Assembly (NCBI RefSeq): GCF_900143055.1
Contig: NZ_FRCW01000016.1
Location: forward strand, 1 to 39,067
Reading direction: 5' to 3'
Origin: Fibrobacter sp. UWR3
GTDB taxonomy: Bacteria > Fibrobacterota > Fibrobacteria > Fibrobacterales > Fibrobacteraceae
Length of the DNA: 39,067 nucleotides
Shown: positions 21,435 to 29,316 of the stretch, in pieces
Position numbering within the stretch: the first letter of the stretch is position 1
Layout of the letters: each line of letters starts with the position of its first letter
Translations under genes and position numbers: made by a program
The notes under the pieces: generated by a model
Databases searched by the model: none
The model's input: the letters and a program-made list of their open reading frames with translations, nothing else
What the model was told of the DNA's origin: nothing

Positions 21435-22643
21435 ATGCAGGCCAGACCGTTCGTTCTCTTTTGCGCAGGTGAAGATTCCGGCGACGTACTGGGCGAAACC
21501 CTTGTCCGCCCCGCAGTAGAAAGCGGAATGAACGTTCTTGGAGTAGGTGGCCCGCGCATGCAGCGTGCGGGCCTTGTGCCGGTAGGGGACTACGAAACCT
21601 TGCCCGTATCGGGTTTCGGCGACGTGCTCCCGCGGGTCTTTCGCCTGAAGAAAATATTCTCGCATTTGGAATCGCTCCTGCGGGAAGATTCCTGCGTAGC
21701 GCTGGTCTGCATTGATTATCCCGGGTTCAACATGAAGTTGTGCCGCAGGGCACTCGCTTTAAAAAAGCCGGTTCTGTATGTGGCGCCCCCGCAGGTCTGG
21801 GCCTGGAAAAAGCACCGCGCCCGCCGCTTGAGGGGCGCGAAACTGGCGGTGCTCTTTAATTTTGAACGGCGTGTTTATGAATCCCTCGGGCTGGGTGCCG
21901 AGATTCTGGAGCACCCCTTCTTGCGGGCGGTGGGCGCGCGTGCAATCGGCCCGAATTCGCGTGCAACCAGCCCGAATTCGCGGGCAATCGGCCCGGACGC
22001 GCGCGAAACCCGCCCGAACCAAGACGTAGTCGTATTGCCCGGTAGCCGCGAGTCGCAGGCTCTCCGCAACTTGCCCTTCTTTATGGAGGTCGTATCGCGG
22101 GTACACGCGCTTCACCCCGAAAGGAACTTCGTGCTTGTCGCATCCCGCGAATCGCTCAAAATGCAGTTTGAACGAGCAGTGGCAAAATTGTCCCCTGCAG
22201 GGAGTGTCCCTGCCTGGTTGCGCATTGATGTTGCCCCGCAAGAAGCCCGCGAACGTGCCGCCTTTTACGCCCGCCATGCGGCTGCGCTCTGCATGCCGGG
22301 CTCTGCCACGCTGGAACTTGCGCTTTCGGGCGTACCGCTCGTAGTTGCCGATGTGCTTGACCCGCTCACGTATTTCATCGGGAAACATTTCGTGAAGACG
22401 GATTATTTTGCCCTACCGAACGTGCTGCTCGGGCGTTCCGCATATCCGGAATATTTTTTCACGCGGGGTGCATCCCGCAAAAAAGATAGTGCCGAACGTG
22501 TTGCGGAAACTCTCCGGAATGCACTCGAAAATCCGCCACGCTCGATGGTTGCAGACCTGGTAAAGACCTTCGCCGCTTCAACGAGCGCCGAATCGTTAAT
22601 GACGGAATTTCTTTGCGAGTTCGTCGAGCGTGATACGCATTAG
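21435..22643 (+). CDS. lpxB: Lipid-A-disaccharide synthase
   Basis: GT19 glycosyltransferase that joins UDP-diacylglucosamine and lipid X to form the lipid A disaccharide at the inner membrane. Family marks: AGEDSGDVLGETL at the N-terminus, GVGGPRMQRAG, FGDVLPR, CIDYPGFNMKL, YVAPPQVWAWKKHRARRL, LPGSRESQ, and late in the protein MPGSATLELALSGVPLVV. The length of 402 aa is normal. An odd tract of four 7-residue units sits at about residues 168-195, just before LPGSR. The gene follows dnaE by one base and its last 48 nt overlap convergent mutL. Its presence shows that the organism makes a lipid A outer membrane. Confidence 0.96.
   Translation: MQARPFVLFCAGEDSGDVLGETLVRPAVESGMNVLGVGGPRMQRAGLVPVGDYETLPVSGFGDVLPRVFRLKKIFSHLESLLREDSCVALVCIDYPGFNMKLCRRALALKKPVLYVAPPQVWAWKKHRARRLRGAKLAVLFNFERRVYESLGLGAEILEHPFLRAVGARAIGPNSRATSPNSRAIGPDARETRPNQDVVVLPGSRESQALRNLPFFMEVVSRVHALHPERNFVLVASRESLKMQFERAVAKLSPAGSVPAWLRIDVAPQEARERAAFYARHAAALCMPGSATLELALSGVPLVVADVLDPLTYFIGKHFVKTDYFALPNVLLGRSAYPEYFFTRGASRKKDSAERVAETLRNALENPPRSMVADLVKTFAASTSAESLMTEFLCEFVERDTH
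21937..22020 (+). repeat. Four tandem 21-bp repeats inside lpxB
   Basis: Four imperfect 21-bp units fill 21937-22020. Each begins CGCG and the first reads CGCGTGCAATCGGCCCGAAT plus T. They encode RAIGPNS, RATSPNS, RAIGPDA and RETRPNQ, so the reading frame is kept. The tract occupies the linker between the lpxB EHPFL and LPGSR motifs. Confidence 0.9.
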
Positions 22644-24467
22644 CGTAGGAGCGCCGTAAGGCGACTTCAGCGGATTTTCGGTCGCCATCAGTTGGCCTAC
22701 AAGCATCGCCATTTCTTCGGGCTTGAGTTTGTCGCCCGCCTGGTACGCGTTCGTCTTGGACCAGGCCTTCGCAAGCGTATCCTGTACCACCGAAGCGTCG
22801 CCCTTGTCGCCGCTTTCGGCGCAACTGTCCAGGAATTCGTGAACCGCCTTTACGGCTCTAGATAACTTGAGTGCGCTCGGGATTGCTCGAATCTGGAAGG
22901 TGTCACCGCCGAAGGGCTCTACGAAGAATCCCAACTTGCGCAATTGCTCGTCGACGCTGGCAAAGATTTGCTTTTCGATCTTGCTGAATTCAATCAGTTC
23001 GGGGAAAAGCAGTTCCTGGCAATCAAGGTCTGCGCCCTTTTGTAGAATATTAAGCGCCTTCTCGTACAAGATGCGCGAGTGCGCCGCATGCTGGTCTATA
23101 ATCAGCAGGCCTTCCGCGTCTTCGCCCGCAATGTAGGTGTCCGCAATCTGGAACAGGGTAGGAGCCTTCCACGGTTGCGGTTCCGGCTCTGGAACGGGGA
23201 CGTTCCCTTCACTCGGTTCTAGCGAAATGATTTTCCCCGCCTCGGGTTGCGAGAACAGGTCCTGCACGTCATCCGAAACATCGTAGCGGGTTGCCTTGCG
23301 GGTCTCCTGTATGCCTTGCTTGTAATTCGGAGCGACTGGCTTGTAGAGGGGTTGCGCGAACGAATTGTCCGGCAAATTTTGTGTATCGCCCGCCGAACTG
23401 GGAGGCGTGGTTGCGCTTACGTTGTTTGTACTTTGGGTGTTGAATTCTCCGCTTAGGTCAATAAACGGGGAATTTGCTTCCAGGTCCTTCTGGAACGTAT
23501 CGCGAATGGCGTGGTTCACCACCAGGAATACGAGGTTCTGGTTCGCGAATCGCACTTCGCGCTTTGCCGGGTGGACGTTCACGTCGAATTCGGTATCGGG
23601 CATGTCGAGGAACAAGACCGTTACCGGCTTGCACTGCGCCCCGTAGGGCTCGTACGCCTGCGAGACCGCTTTCCCTATCATCTTGTTTTCAATCGGGCGG
23701 TTTCGCATGAACAAAAATTGGTGGTGACGTTTCCCCTTCGTTTCGGTCGTGGGGGAGATGTATCCCGTAACATGGATGCCCGCCTCGGTATAGTCGACCG
23801 GCAATAGGCTCTTTGCTATCCCGGAGCCTATTGCTTCGGCGAGTCTCGAACGCAGTTCACCGGGAACGCCTATGAACACGCTTTTTTCGCCCACCTTGTA
23901 ATCGAAGCGAATCTCGGGGTGTGAGATGGCTGTTTTTATGATTACATCGAGAATCTTCGTTCCCTCGGAGGTTTCGCTCCCGAGGAAGCTCCGGCGCACA
24001 GGCGTATTGAAAAACAGGTCTTCGATAAGGAATGTGGTGCCATGGCCTGCGGCGTAGGGTTCTTCGCTTTCGACTTGCCCGCCCTTGAGTATAAGCCTTC
24101 CTCCGTCGCCGTCTTCGGTAGAGGTCGAAATGGTCATTTTCGAGATGGCGGCAATTGATGCGACGGCTTCCCCGCGGAATCCATTTGTTTGCAGGTGGAA
24201 CAGGTCGTCTGCCGTATACAGTTTGGAAGTCGTGTGCCTCAGGTAGCACAGGTCAAGGTCTTTCTTGCCCATGCCTTTGCCGTTATCTACAACGAGAATC
24301 TTCTTTTTGCCGCCTTCTTCGATTTGCACCTGTATACGGGTGGCCCCTGCGTCGATGGAATTCTCTATAAGTTCCTTTACAGCCGACGCCGGACGCTCAA
24401 TAACTTCGCCCGCAGCGATTTTATTGATTATTTCATCCGGTAAAAGGTGTATTTCAGCGGTTTTCAT
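22596..24467 (-). CDS. mutL: DNA mismatch repair protein MutL, without canonical endonuclease motifs
   Basis: GHKL ATPase that links mismatch recognition by MutS to strand removal; 623 aa. The N-terminal ATPase is intact: IAAGEVIERPASAVKELIEN, DAGAT, DNGKGM, TSK and GFRGEAV. The C-terminal dimerisation domain is present but its metal site is not canonical. The DQHA(x)2E(x)4E motif reads DQHAAHSRILYE, with Ser464 in place of the first Glu. The ACR position reads AWS (568-570), and the CPHGRP position reads SPYGAP (602-607). This suggests a MutL that does not nick DNA itself. A TATATTTG box ends 5 nt before ATG 24467, so the mRNA is probably leaderless. The 3' end overlaps lpxB by 48 nt. Confidence 0.96.
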   Translation of the reverse strand: MKTAEIHLLPDEIINKIAAGEVIERPASAVKELIENSIDAGATRIQVQIEEGGKKKILVVDNGKGMGKKDLDLCYLRHTTSKLYTADDLFHLQTNGFRGEAVASIAAISKMTISTSTEDGDGGRLILKGGQVESEEPYAAGHGTTFLIEDLFFNTPVRRSFLGSETSEGTKILDVIIKTAISHPEIRFDYKVGEKSVFIGVPGELRSRLAEAIGSGIAKSLLPVDYTEAGIHVTGYISPTTETKGKRHHQFLFMRNRPIENKMIGKAVSQAYEPYGAQCKPVTVLFLDMPDTEFDVNVHPAKREVRFANQNLVFLVVNHAIRDTFQKDLEANSPFIDLSGEFNTQSTNNVSATTPPSSAGDTQNLPDNSFAQPLYKPVAPNYKQGIQETRKATRYDVSDDVQDLFSQPEAGKIISLEPSEGNVPVPEPEPQPWKAPTLFQIADTYIAGEDAEGLLIIDQHAAHSRILYEKALNILQKGADLDCQELLFPELIEFSKIEKQIFASVDEQLRKLGFFVEPFGGDTFQIRAIPSALKLSRAVKAVHEFLDSCAESGDKGDASVVQDTLAKAWSKTNAYQAGDKLKPEEMAMLVGQLMATENPLKSPYGAPTLMRITLDELAKKFRH

Positions 24468-24471
24468 GGCA

Positions 24472-24479
24472 CAAATATA
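24472..24479 (-). promoter_or_regulatory. TATATTTG promoter box of mutL, leaderless spacing
   Basis: TATATTTG on the minus strand (24479-24472). The TATATT part is 6 nt (TGTGCC) from the ATG. No Shine-Dalgarno sequence is present. Confidence 0.55.
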
Positions 24480-24566
24480 GCCAAAACCTATATATAGTGC
24501 TTGTTTTTTTGTTAAATTGTCATTGGATTCCGGTTAGGGGGTCTAACAAAAAGCGAGGTTAGAATA

Positions 24567-25862
24567 GTGATTTCGAATTTCTTCATGCAACTGATTCATA
24601 TTGAACTGTTGACTTCATATTCTGTGAAGGATTTGCTCACGCTTATGCGACGTGACCCGAGGTTCGATGTCAAGTTGGTGAACGACTTGTTTTTTGAAGG
24701 CTCCCTTATCGATGAGAATTCGCACCGCTTTATTGCCGATAATATCGTTTCGTGGCTGTATGAGCGTGGCGAAAACCCGGATGAGTTTATTGAACGTATC
24801 GTAAAGCGCTGTGCTGATTTTGAGGCAGTCCCTGCCCGTAGCGTGTTGCGTACCTACCTGCCGTTCGTATCGCAGTTCTACCAGACCCAGGACGTCCGTG
24901 CGCTTTGCCTGGAAACTATTCCGAAGCGCTACCCGTTCCTCACGCACGCCTCTATTCTCAGGGATTCGACCGAAAACGACATGAGGAATATGTTCCTCGC
25001 CTTCCGGTTTGAAACTCCGGGTGCGCTAGTCTCGAACCCCATGCGCTGGATTCTCGGCATGTTCCGTGTAGGCCCGCTCCTCCTGAACACGCCTGCATAC
25101 GAATACATGGAATACGAGGCTACCCAGACTTCGTTTATCGAGGCCCTTGAAGGCCGCGTCGAAGCAGAAATGAAGGATGGCAACGTCTACATTGGAGACA
25201 AACTTGTGGGTCGGACCGCCACCTTCGGTGAGTGCCTCGACAAGCTTGGATTTGAGTGGGAAAATACGCCTGAACGCGATGTGGGCTGTGTGCTCGCCCT
25301 TGAAGACCTGCGTGACGAAAAGACGAATTCCGTACTGCTCCGTAAGGGCTGCTACTATGGTACGCCGAGCAACATCCTCGATGTGCGGTTCAAGGCGAAC
25401 GTGATTACCTCGGAACCGTTCCTCAAGTTGATGAGCTCTGTGGTGAAGCAGGAATTTGATGCCTGGAAGCCGGTGCAGAAGACCCAGGAACAGCTGCTTG
25501 GAGCCATGAACGATTCCGTGGAAGTGGTTTACTACAAGAGCGACGACTCTATCTCGGTGAACCGCAAGCACCTGATGCGCAATGTGCCCGCGAGGATCCT
25601 GCGCAACTTGCTCCGCGAATACACCGCAACCGGCCGCGAAGAATACGAAAACCGTGAATTCAAGCGCGACCCGTCGATTTGCATGGACCCGCTCCGCCCG
25701 AACTTCGAAAGCCGCCTGAACCGCGTGATTGCGCACATCAACGGCACCGACGAGAAGGACGGCAACAGCGAAGGCGTCAAGAAATACTTCGAAATTGAAC
25801 GCCACCGCCGTGGTGGGTTCAGGTTCCTCCCGAAGTGCAAGATTGTGTTCCGCGAAGAATAA
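24567..25862 (+). CDS. Conserved-looking protein of unknown function (431 aa)
   Basis: I do not recognise this protein. It is soluble-looking, with no signal peptide or clear membrane segment, and is rich in charged residues. The first ~150 residues appear helical (HIELLTSYSVKDLLTLMRRD). The middle contains a compact beta-rich stretch (VGCVLALEDLRDEKTNSVLLRKGCYYGTP split across 280-310), and the C-terminus is strongly basic (RHRRGGFRFLPKCK). Codon use matches the host-like neighbours, so it is probably a resident gene. Start GTG 24567 has GAGG about 11 nt upstream; ATG 24585 lacks any site. An inverted repeat GTTAG/CTAAC at 24533-24547 sits in the leader. It is transcribed away from mutL. Confidence 0.75.
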   Translation: MISNFFMQLIHIELLTSYSVKDLLTLMRRDPRFDVKLVNDLFFEGSLIDENSHRFIADNIVSWLYERGENPDEFIERIVKRCADFEAVPARSVLRTYLPFVSQFYQTQDVRALCLETIPKRYPFLTHASILRDSTENDMRNMFLAFRFETPGALVSNPMRWILGMFRVGPLLLNTPAYEYMEYEATQTSFIEALEGRVEAEMKDGNVYIGDKLVGRTATFGECLDKLGFEWENTPERDVGCVLALEDLRDEKTNSVLLRKGCYYGTPSNILDVRFKANVITSEPFLKLMSSVVKQEFDAWKPVQKTQEQLLGAMNDSVEVVYYKSDDSISVNRKHLMRNVPARILRNLLREYTATGREEYENREFKRDPSICMDPLRPNFESRLNRVIAHINGTDEKDGNSEGVKKYFEIERHRRGGFRFLPKCKIVFREE

Positions 25863-25877
25863 TTTTACAAAAAAGTT

Positions 25878-25908
25878 TTGAAATCGCGCTGAACTTTAGT
25901 TATATTTG
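25878..25908 (+). promoter_or_regulatory. Sigma-70-type promoter of a candidate small RNA
   Basis: TTGAAA at 25878-25883, a 17-nt spacer and TATATTTG at 25901-25908: the best promoter match in the window. It lies 15 nt after the stop of the 431-aa gene and points into a region with no start codon for over 150 nt. Confidence 0.7.
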
Positions 25909-25912
25909 TAAA

Positions 25913-26043
25913 CGTTGGGATGGTTGAAAGGTAAATCCTATCTATTTCCATCATAGCTCCCCTCCTGATGGGATTAAGGTTCCGGATGCCGCTCAATATT
26001 TTCTCCTTCTTAGGAAAGGGCCCCTCACGGGGCTCTTTCTTTG
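25913..26043 (+). ncRNA. Candidate small RNA, or long 5' leader with attenuator
   Basis: A transcript of about 130 nt is bounded by the promoter at 25878-25908 and the intrinsic terminator at 26014-26048. Inside it, CCATCA (25948-25953) pairs with TGATGG (25966-25971) to show a 12-nt loop TAGCTCCCCTCC, which includes a CCTCC complementary to Shine-Dalgarno GGAGG. GATGG also occurs at 25919-25923 and could pair with the same CCATC, giving an alternative fold. No open frame of note is present. It matches no known RNA family that I recognise (not SRP RNA, 6S, tmRNA or a common riboswitch). It may be an independent sRNA, or a leader regulating the gene at 26070. Confidence 0.5.
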
Positions 26044-26048
26044 ATTTT
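26014..26048 (+). terminator. Intrinsic terminator after the candidate sRNA
   Basis: An 11-bp stem (left arm 26014-26024, right arm 26029-26039) with loop TCAC, followed by TTTGATTTT. It ends about 20 nt before the GTG of the next gene. Confidence 0.8.
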
Positions 26049-26069
26049 ACAAAAATGGATTAGGAGTAA

Positions 26070-26996
26070 GTGGTTGCAGTGATTTGCCCAAAATGTAATC
26101 AAAAATACGAAGATGATATGCCTCGCTGCCTGTGGTGTGACGCAGTAAACCCCAGTTATAGTATGAATAAGATTAAGTCGCAAATTAATGAGGACTTGAA
26201 AACGGATGCTTTGGAAAAAGATGTAGAAACGTCTAAAGGAACAATTGTTTTTTGGCTTGCTACTTTAGGTGGAGAATGTGGATTGCATCTTTTTATGACG
26301 GGGTACTATTTAAGAGGTCTCGCCTATCTTCTTTTTGGAAGTTTTACTTATTCACTTCTATGTGGATTCTTTGGTATGTTTGTTTTTCCCTTTTATTTTT
26401 ATTTTGTTGCACCTGCTGCGGTTGTGACAATTAGATTTCTATGCTTTTGTGATTTGTGGAGTATTTGTCATGGGAAATTTTTTAACAAGAGAAAGAAAAA
26501 TGTGTTCAGCGCAGCCAAATGGATGAATGTGTTGCTCCCTGTTGTTGGCTGTTTTTACCTGCTAATTTCAGGGTTAGAGTGCTTAAATCAATTTGCGAAT
26601 TATTCAATAATTGGTCAAAAAAGGTTGGAATCTGTTTTGCAAGCATATGTTGATTGTCAAGAAAAATATTTTATGCAGAATAATAAAATAGGGACTGTTG
26701 ATGAGATAGACTTTGATTCGATCGTTGATATAAATACCAACTATTTCACGTATAAAGAAATCAAAAACGGGATTGAAATTGAGAATCTTACATCGTACGG
26801 ATCATGTCAAAATCATTCTAAATGGAGGATTACAGCTGAATTTGAAAAAAAATTGAATTGGAAAATTGATTTGCCAGAAGAAAAATTTTGCAAAAAAAAT
26901 TTTCCTAGAATAAGTGAATATAAGGAGAAAATTGAGAATTTTTGGGTAGTGTCAAGGGTTTTTCGCAAAAATAGTTTGTTCCAACATCAGATTTAG
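26070..26996 (+). CDS. Zinc-ribbon membrane protein, 3' end altered by an IS element
   Basis: A protein of unknown function. The N-terminus has a CPKCNQKYEDDMPRCLWC zinc ribbon (two CxxC pairs). Three or four hydrophobic segments follow between about residues 60 and 180, and then a hydrophilic C-terminal part. The gene is strikingly AT-rich (16 G+C in the 60 bases at 26641-26700), unlike its neighbours, which suggests recent acquisition. Its last ~15 codons (ending RVFRKNSLFQHQI) lie in the end of the IS256-type element, so the native C-terminus is lost and the present stop comes from the insertion. TAGGAG at 26061-26066 is 3 nt from GTG 26070 and 12 nt from GTG 26079, so the start is uncertain. 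Confidence 0.7.
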   Translation: MVAVICPKCNQKYEDDMPRCLWCDAVNPSYSMNKIKSQINEDLKTDALEKDVETSKGTIVFWLATLGGECGLHLFMTGYYLRGLAYLLFGSFTYSLLCGFFGMFVFPFYFYFVAPAAVVTIRFLCFCDLWSICHGKFFNKRKKNVFSAAKWMNVLLPVVGCFYLLISGLECLNQFANYSIIGQKRLESVLQAYVDCQEKYFMQNNKIGTVDEIDFDSIVDINTNYFTYKEIKNGIEIENLTSYGSCQNHSKWRITAEFEKKLNWKIDLPEEKFCKKNFPRISEYKEKIENFWVVSRVFRKNSLFQHQI

Positions 26997-28296
26997 GCTA
27001 CATTTCCTTTCTTTCCGTGTTTTTCCAGTTCACGTTTCAGTTCGTTTTCCTTTTCCTGCTCGTATAGGTGTTTCATGTTCAGGTACCTCTTGGTGCCCCA
27101 TTCCTTCGAAGCGACATGCCTTAGCCTTGCGCAGACAAGCATAAGGGCCGATTCCCCGTCCGGGAAGCAGCCGACAACACGAGTCCTTCTGCGTATCTCG
27201 CGATTCAGCCGTTCGAGGATGTTGTTCGTCCGGATATTGCGCCAGTGCTGGCTGGGGAACTCCAGGTACGTCAGCGTTTCGCCAACTCCCTTCGCGTACA
27301 TGTCCGCGGCCGAGTTCAGTTTCATCTCGCGCAACTTGCGTTCAACATCCTTGATCTTGGCTAGCGTGGCCTCGCGGTCCTCCTGGGCGTAGGTGGCCTT
27401 GAGGAGGGCGGCCACTGCGGCGAACTTGTTGCGGGGCACCTTCGTGAACACGTTCCTGAAGAAGTGAACCGTACAGCGCTGCCATTTGACATCCGGGAAG
27501 ACCTCCGATGCGGATTCCAGGAAGCCCAGGTGCTTGTCCGAGGTGAACAGGCGCACCCCCTTCAGGCCGCGTTTCTTCAGGCTTAGCAGGAACGATTTCC
27601 AGCATTCCTTGCTCTCGCTCGCACCTTCCGCCGCACCGAGGATTTCGCGGTAGCCGTCGCCGTTCACGCCTATGGCCACAAGCACCGACACGCTGGTCAT
27701 TTCGCCTCCCCAGCTGCGCTTCAGGTAGATGCCGTCCACGAACACGTAGGGGTATTCGCCGGAGAGTGGTCTGTTGCGCCACTCCTCGATCTTGCCGTAC
27801 ACCTTCTGGCTCAGGTTGCTGACCGTTGAGGCGCTTACGCGGGAGCCCCACAGGAGTTCGGTGACGTCCTCTACGCGGCGAACGGATACGCCCGCAAGGT
27901 ACATCTCGATGAGCGATTCCTCCACGGACGATTCCCTGCGCCGGTAGCGCTCTATGATGGCCGTCTCGAACGGGGCCAGGCGCAGTTTTGGTACGGCGAT
28001 GTCGAGCTCTCCCGCGCCCGTGAGGAGTTTCCTGTGGTAGTGGCCGCTGCGGTAGTTCCTGCGGCCTTCGGAGCGTTCGTGCTTCTCGGCATTGCAGAGG
28101 TCTGCCGCCTCCTCGTCTAGCATGGCGTTGAGCGTGTCCTCGACTGTGCCACGGATGAGCGTTTTCAGGTCGTCCTTGAGGCCGGCTTCGTCGATTTTGA
28201 TTATATTTCTTTCCATAGGATGGTCCTTTTTTTGTGTTTGATTTGTGGTTATTTCAAATCTAAAAATTGGAACATCCTATTTTTTTACCCCCTTAG
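26953..28296 (-). mobile_element. IS256-family insertion sequence (boundaries approximate)
   Basis: A complete element of about 1.34 kb holding one transposase gene. The ends share an imperfect inverted repeat: the left end reads CAAGGG, then AAAAATAG, TGTTCCAA and AGATTT going inward; the right end (minus strand) reads CTAAGGG, AAAAATAG, TGTTCCAA and AGATTT with small indels. A clean 8-9 bp target duplication was not found, so the exact limits could be off by several bases. The interior is GC-rich (35 of 60 at 27541-27600) and sits in AT-rich DNA. The left end supplies the stop codon of the zinc-ribbon gene. Confidence 0.8.
26993..28216 (-). CDS. IS256-family (mutator-type) transposase
   Basis: A full-length transposase of 407 aa that catalyses copy-paste transposition. 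The DDE residues are recognisable: the first Asp in YVFVDGIYLK, the second in VRLFTSDKHLGF, and the Glu in NNILERLNREIRRRTRVVG, which is the usual family signature. The CTVHFFRNVF segment is also typical. The N-terminal part is the DNA-binding region. ATG 28216 follows AAAGGA with 7 nt spacing. No frameshift or stop is seen, so it may be active. Its stop overlaps the end of the zinc-ribbon gene by four bases. Confidence 0.96.
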   Translation of the reverse strand: MERNIIKIDEAGLKDDLKTLIRGTVEDTLNAMLDEEAADLCNAEKHERSEGRRNYRSGHYHRKLLTGAGELDIAVPKLRLAPFETAIIERYRRRESSVEESLIEMYLAGVSVRRVEDVTELLWGSRVSASTVSNLSQKVYGKIEEWRNRPLSGEYPYVFVDGIYLKRSWGGEMTSVSVLVAIGVNGDGYREILGAAEGASESKECWKSFLLSLKKRGLKGVRLFTSDKHLGFLESASEVFPDVKWQRCTVHFFRNVFTKVPRNKFAAVAALLKATYAQEDREATLAKIKDVERKLREMKLNSAADMYAKGVGETLTYLEFPSQHWRNIRTNNILERLNREIRRRTRVVGCFPDGESALMLVCARLRHVASKEWGTKRYLNMKHLYEQEKENELKRELEKHGKKGNVA

Positions 28297-28400
28297 CGGA
28301 ATTTGCGAAAGAAAATATACGTTACCAATTTTTGAATATTTGAGTAAAATGCTCCCCATTTGTCGGTTGAACTAATGTAAAACCACTTTGTTTCATAGGC

Positions 28401-28430
28401 AAAAAAATAGCCCGCAGCGATGCGGGCTAT
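28401..28430 (-). terminator. Intrinsic terminator of the sigma factor gene
   Basis: On the minus strand a perfect 10-bp stem ATAGCCCGCA/TGCGGGCTAT (28430-28407) with a 4-nt loop is followed by six Ts (28406-28401). It lies 20 nt after the sigma gene stop. Confidence 0.9.
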
Positions 28431-28449
28431 AAACGTTTTATACCGACAA

Positions 28450-29262
28450 TTATTTGTTGATGGCGGCCAGGAACGCGTCCTTCTTTTCTTGCAGGAATTC
28501 CTTGCTGTTGTACTTGCGGATGCGGCGCAGAGCCTGGTCACGCAGCTGGCGTACGCGTTCGTGCGAGATGTTCATGGACTCGCCGACTTCACGCAACGTC
28601 TGCGGGGCTTCCTGGTTGATACCGAAGATGCCGGTGATGACCTTTGCTTCGCGTTCGGGCAGCTGTTCCATCAAGTCGCGAGCGAGCATTTCGACGCTCT
28701 GGATTTCGGAATCGGCTTCCGGGTTCGATGCGCCGGTATCGGGCAACACTTCGGCGTACGTCGCCTTGGAGTCTGCCTTCAGCGGGCTATCGAAGGAAAC
28801 GCCGCGCTGGCCAATCTGAATGAGCTCACGGATTTCTTCGTTGATTTCCTTACCGCGGGACTGCTCGTGCAAAGCCTTGCGCACGCGAAGGTGCTGGTTT
28901 GCCGGCAGGCGGATGAGGTTACCCTGCTCGTTGATGGCACGGGTAATGTAAGCCTTGATCCACCACACGCCGTAACTGATGAACTTGAGACCGCGGGTGT
29001 GTTCGAACGACTCGATGGCGCGCACGAGGCCCATGGCGCCTTCGCTCACCAGGTCCGGGAGCGGAATGGGGCAGCCGCGGTACTGGATGGCGACCTTCAG
29101 CACGAAACGCATGTTCGCGGAGATAAGTTTCTTGCGGGCTATCTTGTCACCTTCTTTTGCTTTCTGGAAAAGAATCTGCTCTTCTTCACGGGAAAGGGGA
29201 GCGGTCCTTCTAATATCTTCAAGGTAACGCTTGAGTGTGGTATCGGTGGAATCTATATGCAT
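28450..29262 (-). CDS. RNA polymerase sigma-70-family factor without region 1.1
   Basis: A 270-aa sigma factor with regions 1.2 to 4 but no region 1.1, as in Bacteroidota primary factors. Region 1.2 is LKRYLEDIRRTAPLSREEE. Region 2 includes ANMRFVLKVAIQY, LVSEGAMGLVRAIESFE and FISYGVWWIKAYITRAI. Region 3 starts NLIRLPANQHLRVRKA. Region 4.2 is TLREVGESMNISHERVRQLR, the -35 recognition helix-turn-helix. The start is ATG 29262 with AAGGAAA upstream; a longer frame to 29343 lacks sigma homology and covers the promoter. It could be the housekeeping factor or a group 2 factor. The sigma-54-type promoter upstream favours a regulated, RpoS-like role, though other promoters may exist. Confidence 0.9.
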   Translation of the reverse strand: MHIDSTDTTLKRYLEDIRRTAPLSREEEQILFQKAKEGDKIARKKLISANMRFVLKVAIQYRGCPIPLPDLVSEGAMGLVRAIESFEHTRGLKFISYGVWWIKAYITRAINEQGNLIRLPANQHLRVRKALHEQSRGKEINEEIRELIQIGQRGVSFDSPLKADSKATYAEVLPDTGASNPEADSEIQSVEMLARDLMEQLPEREAKVITGIFGINQEAPQTLREVGESMNISHERVRQLRDQALRRIRKYNSKEFLQEKKDAFLAAINK

Positions 29263-29300
29263 TTTATTTCCTTGCCCCTTAAATATCGCTTTTTTTATTA

Positions 29301-29316
29301 GCAAGTAACGTGCCAA
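29301..29316 (-). promoter_or_regulatory. Sigma-54 (-24/-12) promoter of the sigma factor gene
   Basis: Minus-strand TTGGCACGTTACTTGC followed by T matches the RpoN consensus TGGCACG-N4-TTGCW at every defined position. The start site would be near 29289, giving a leader of about 27 nt that includes the ribosome site of the gene starting at 29262. Confidence 0.75.

Noticed and set aside
26936-28306. GAATTT on both sides of the IS as a target duplication
   Set aside because: Only six bases match, and using them leaves inverted repeat ends of unequal length. I could not support it.
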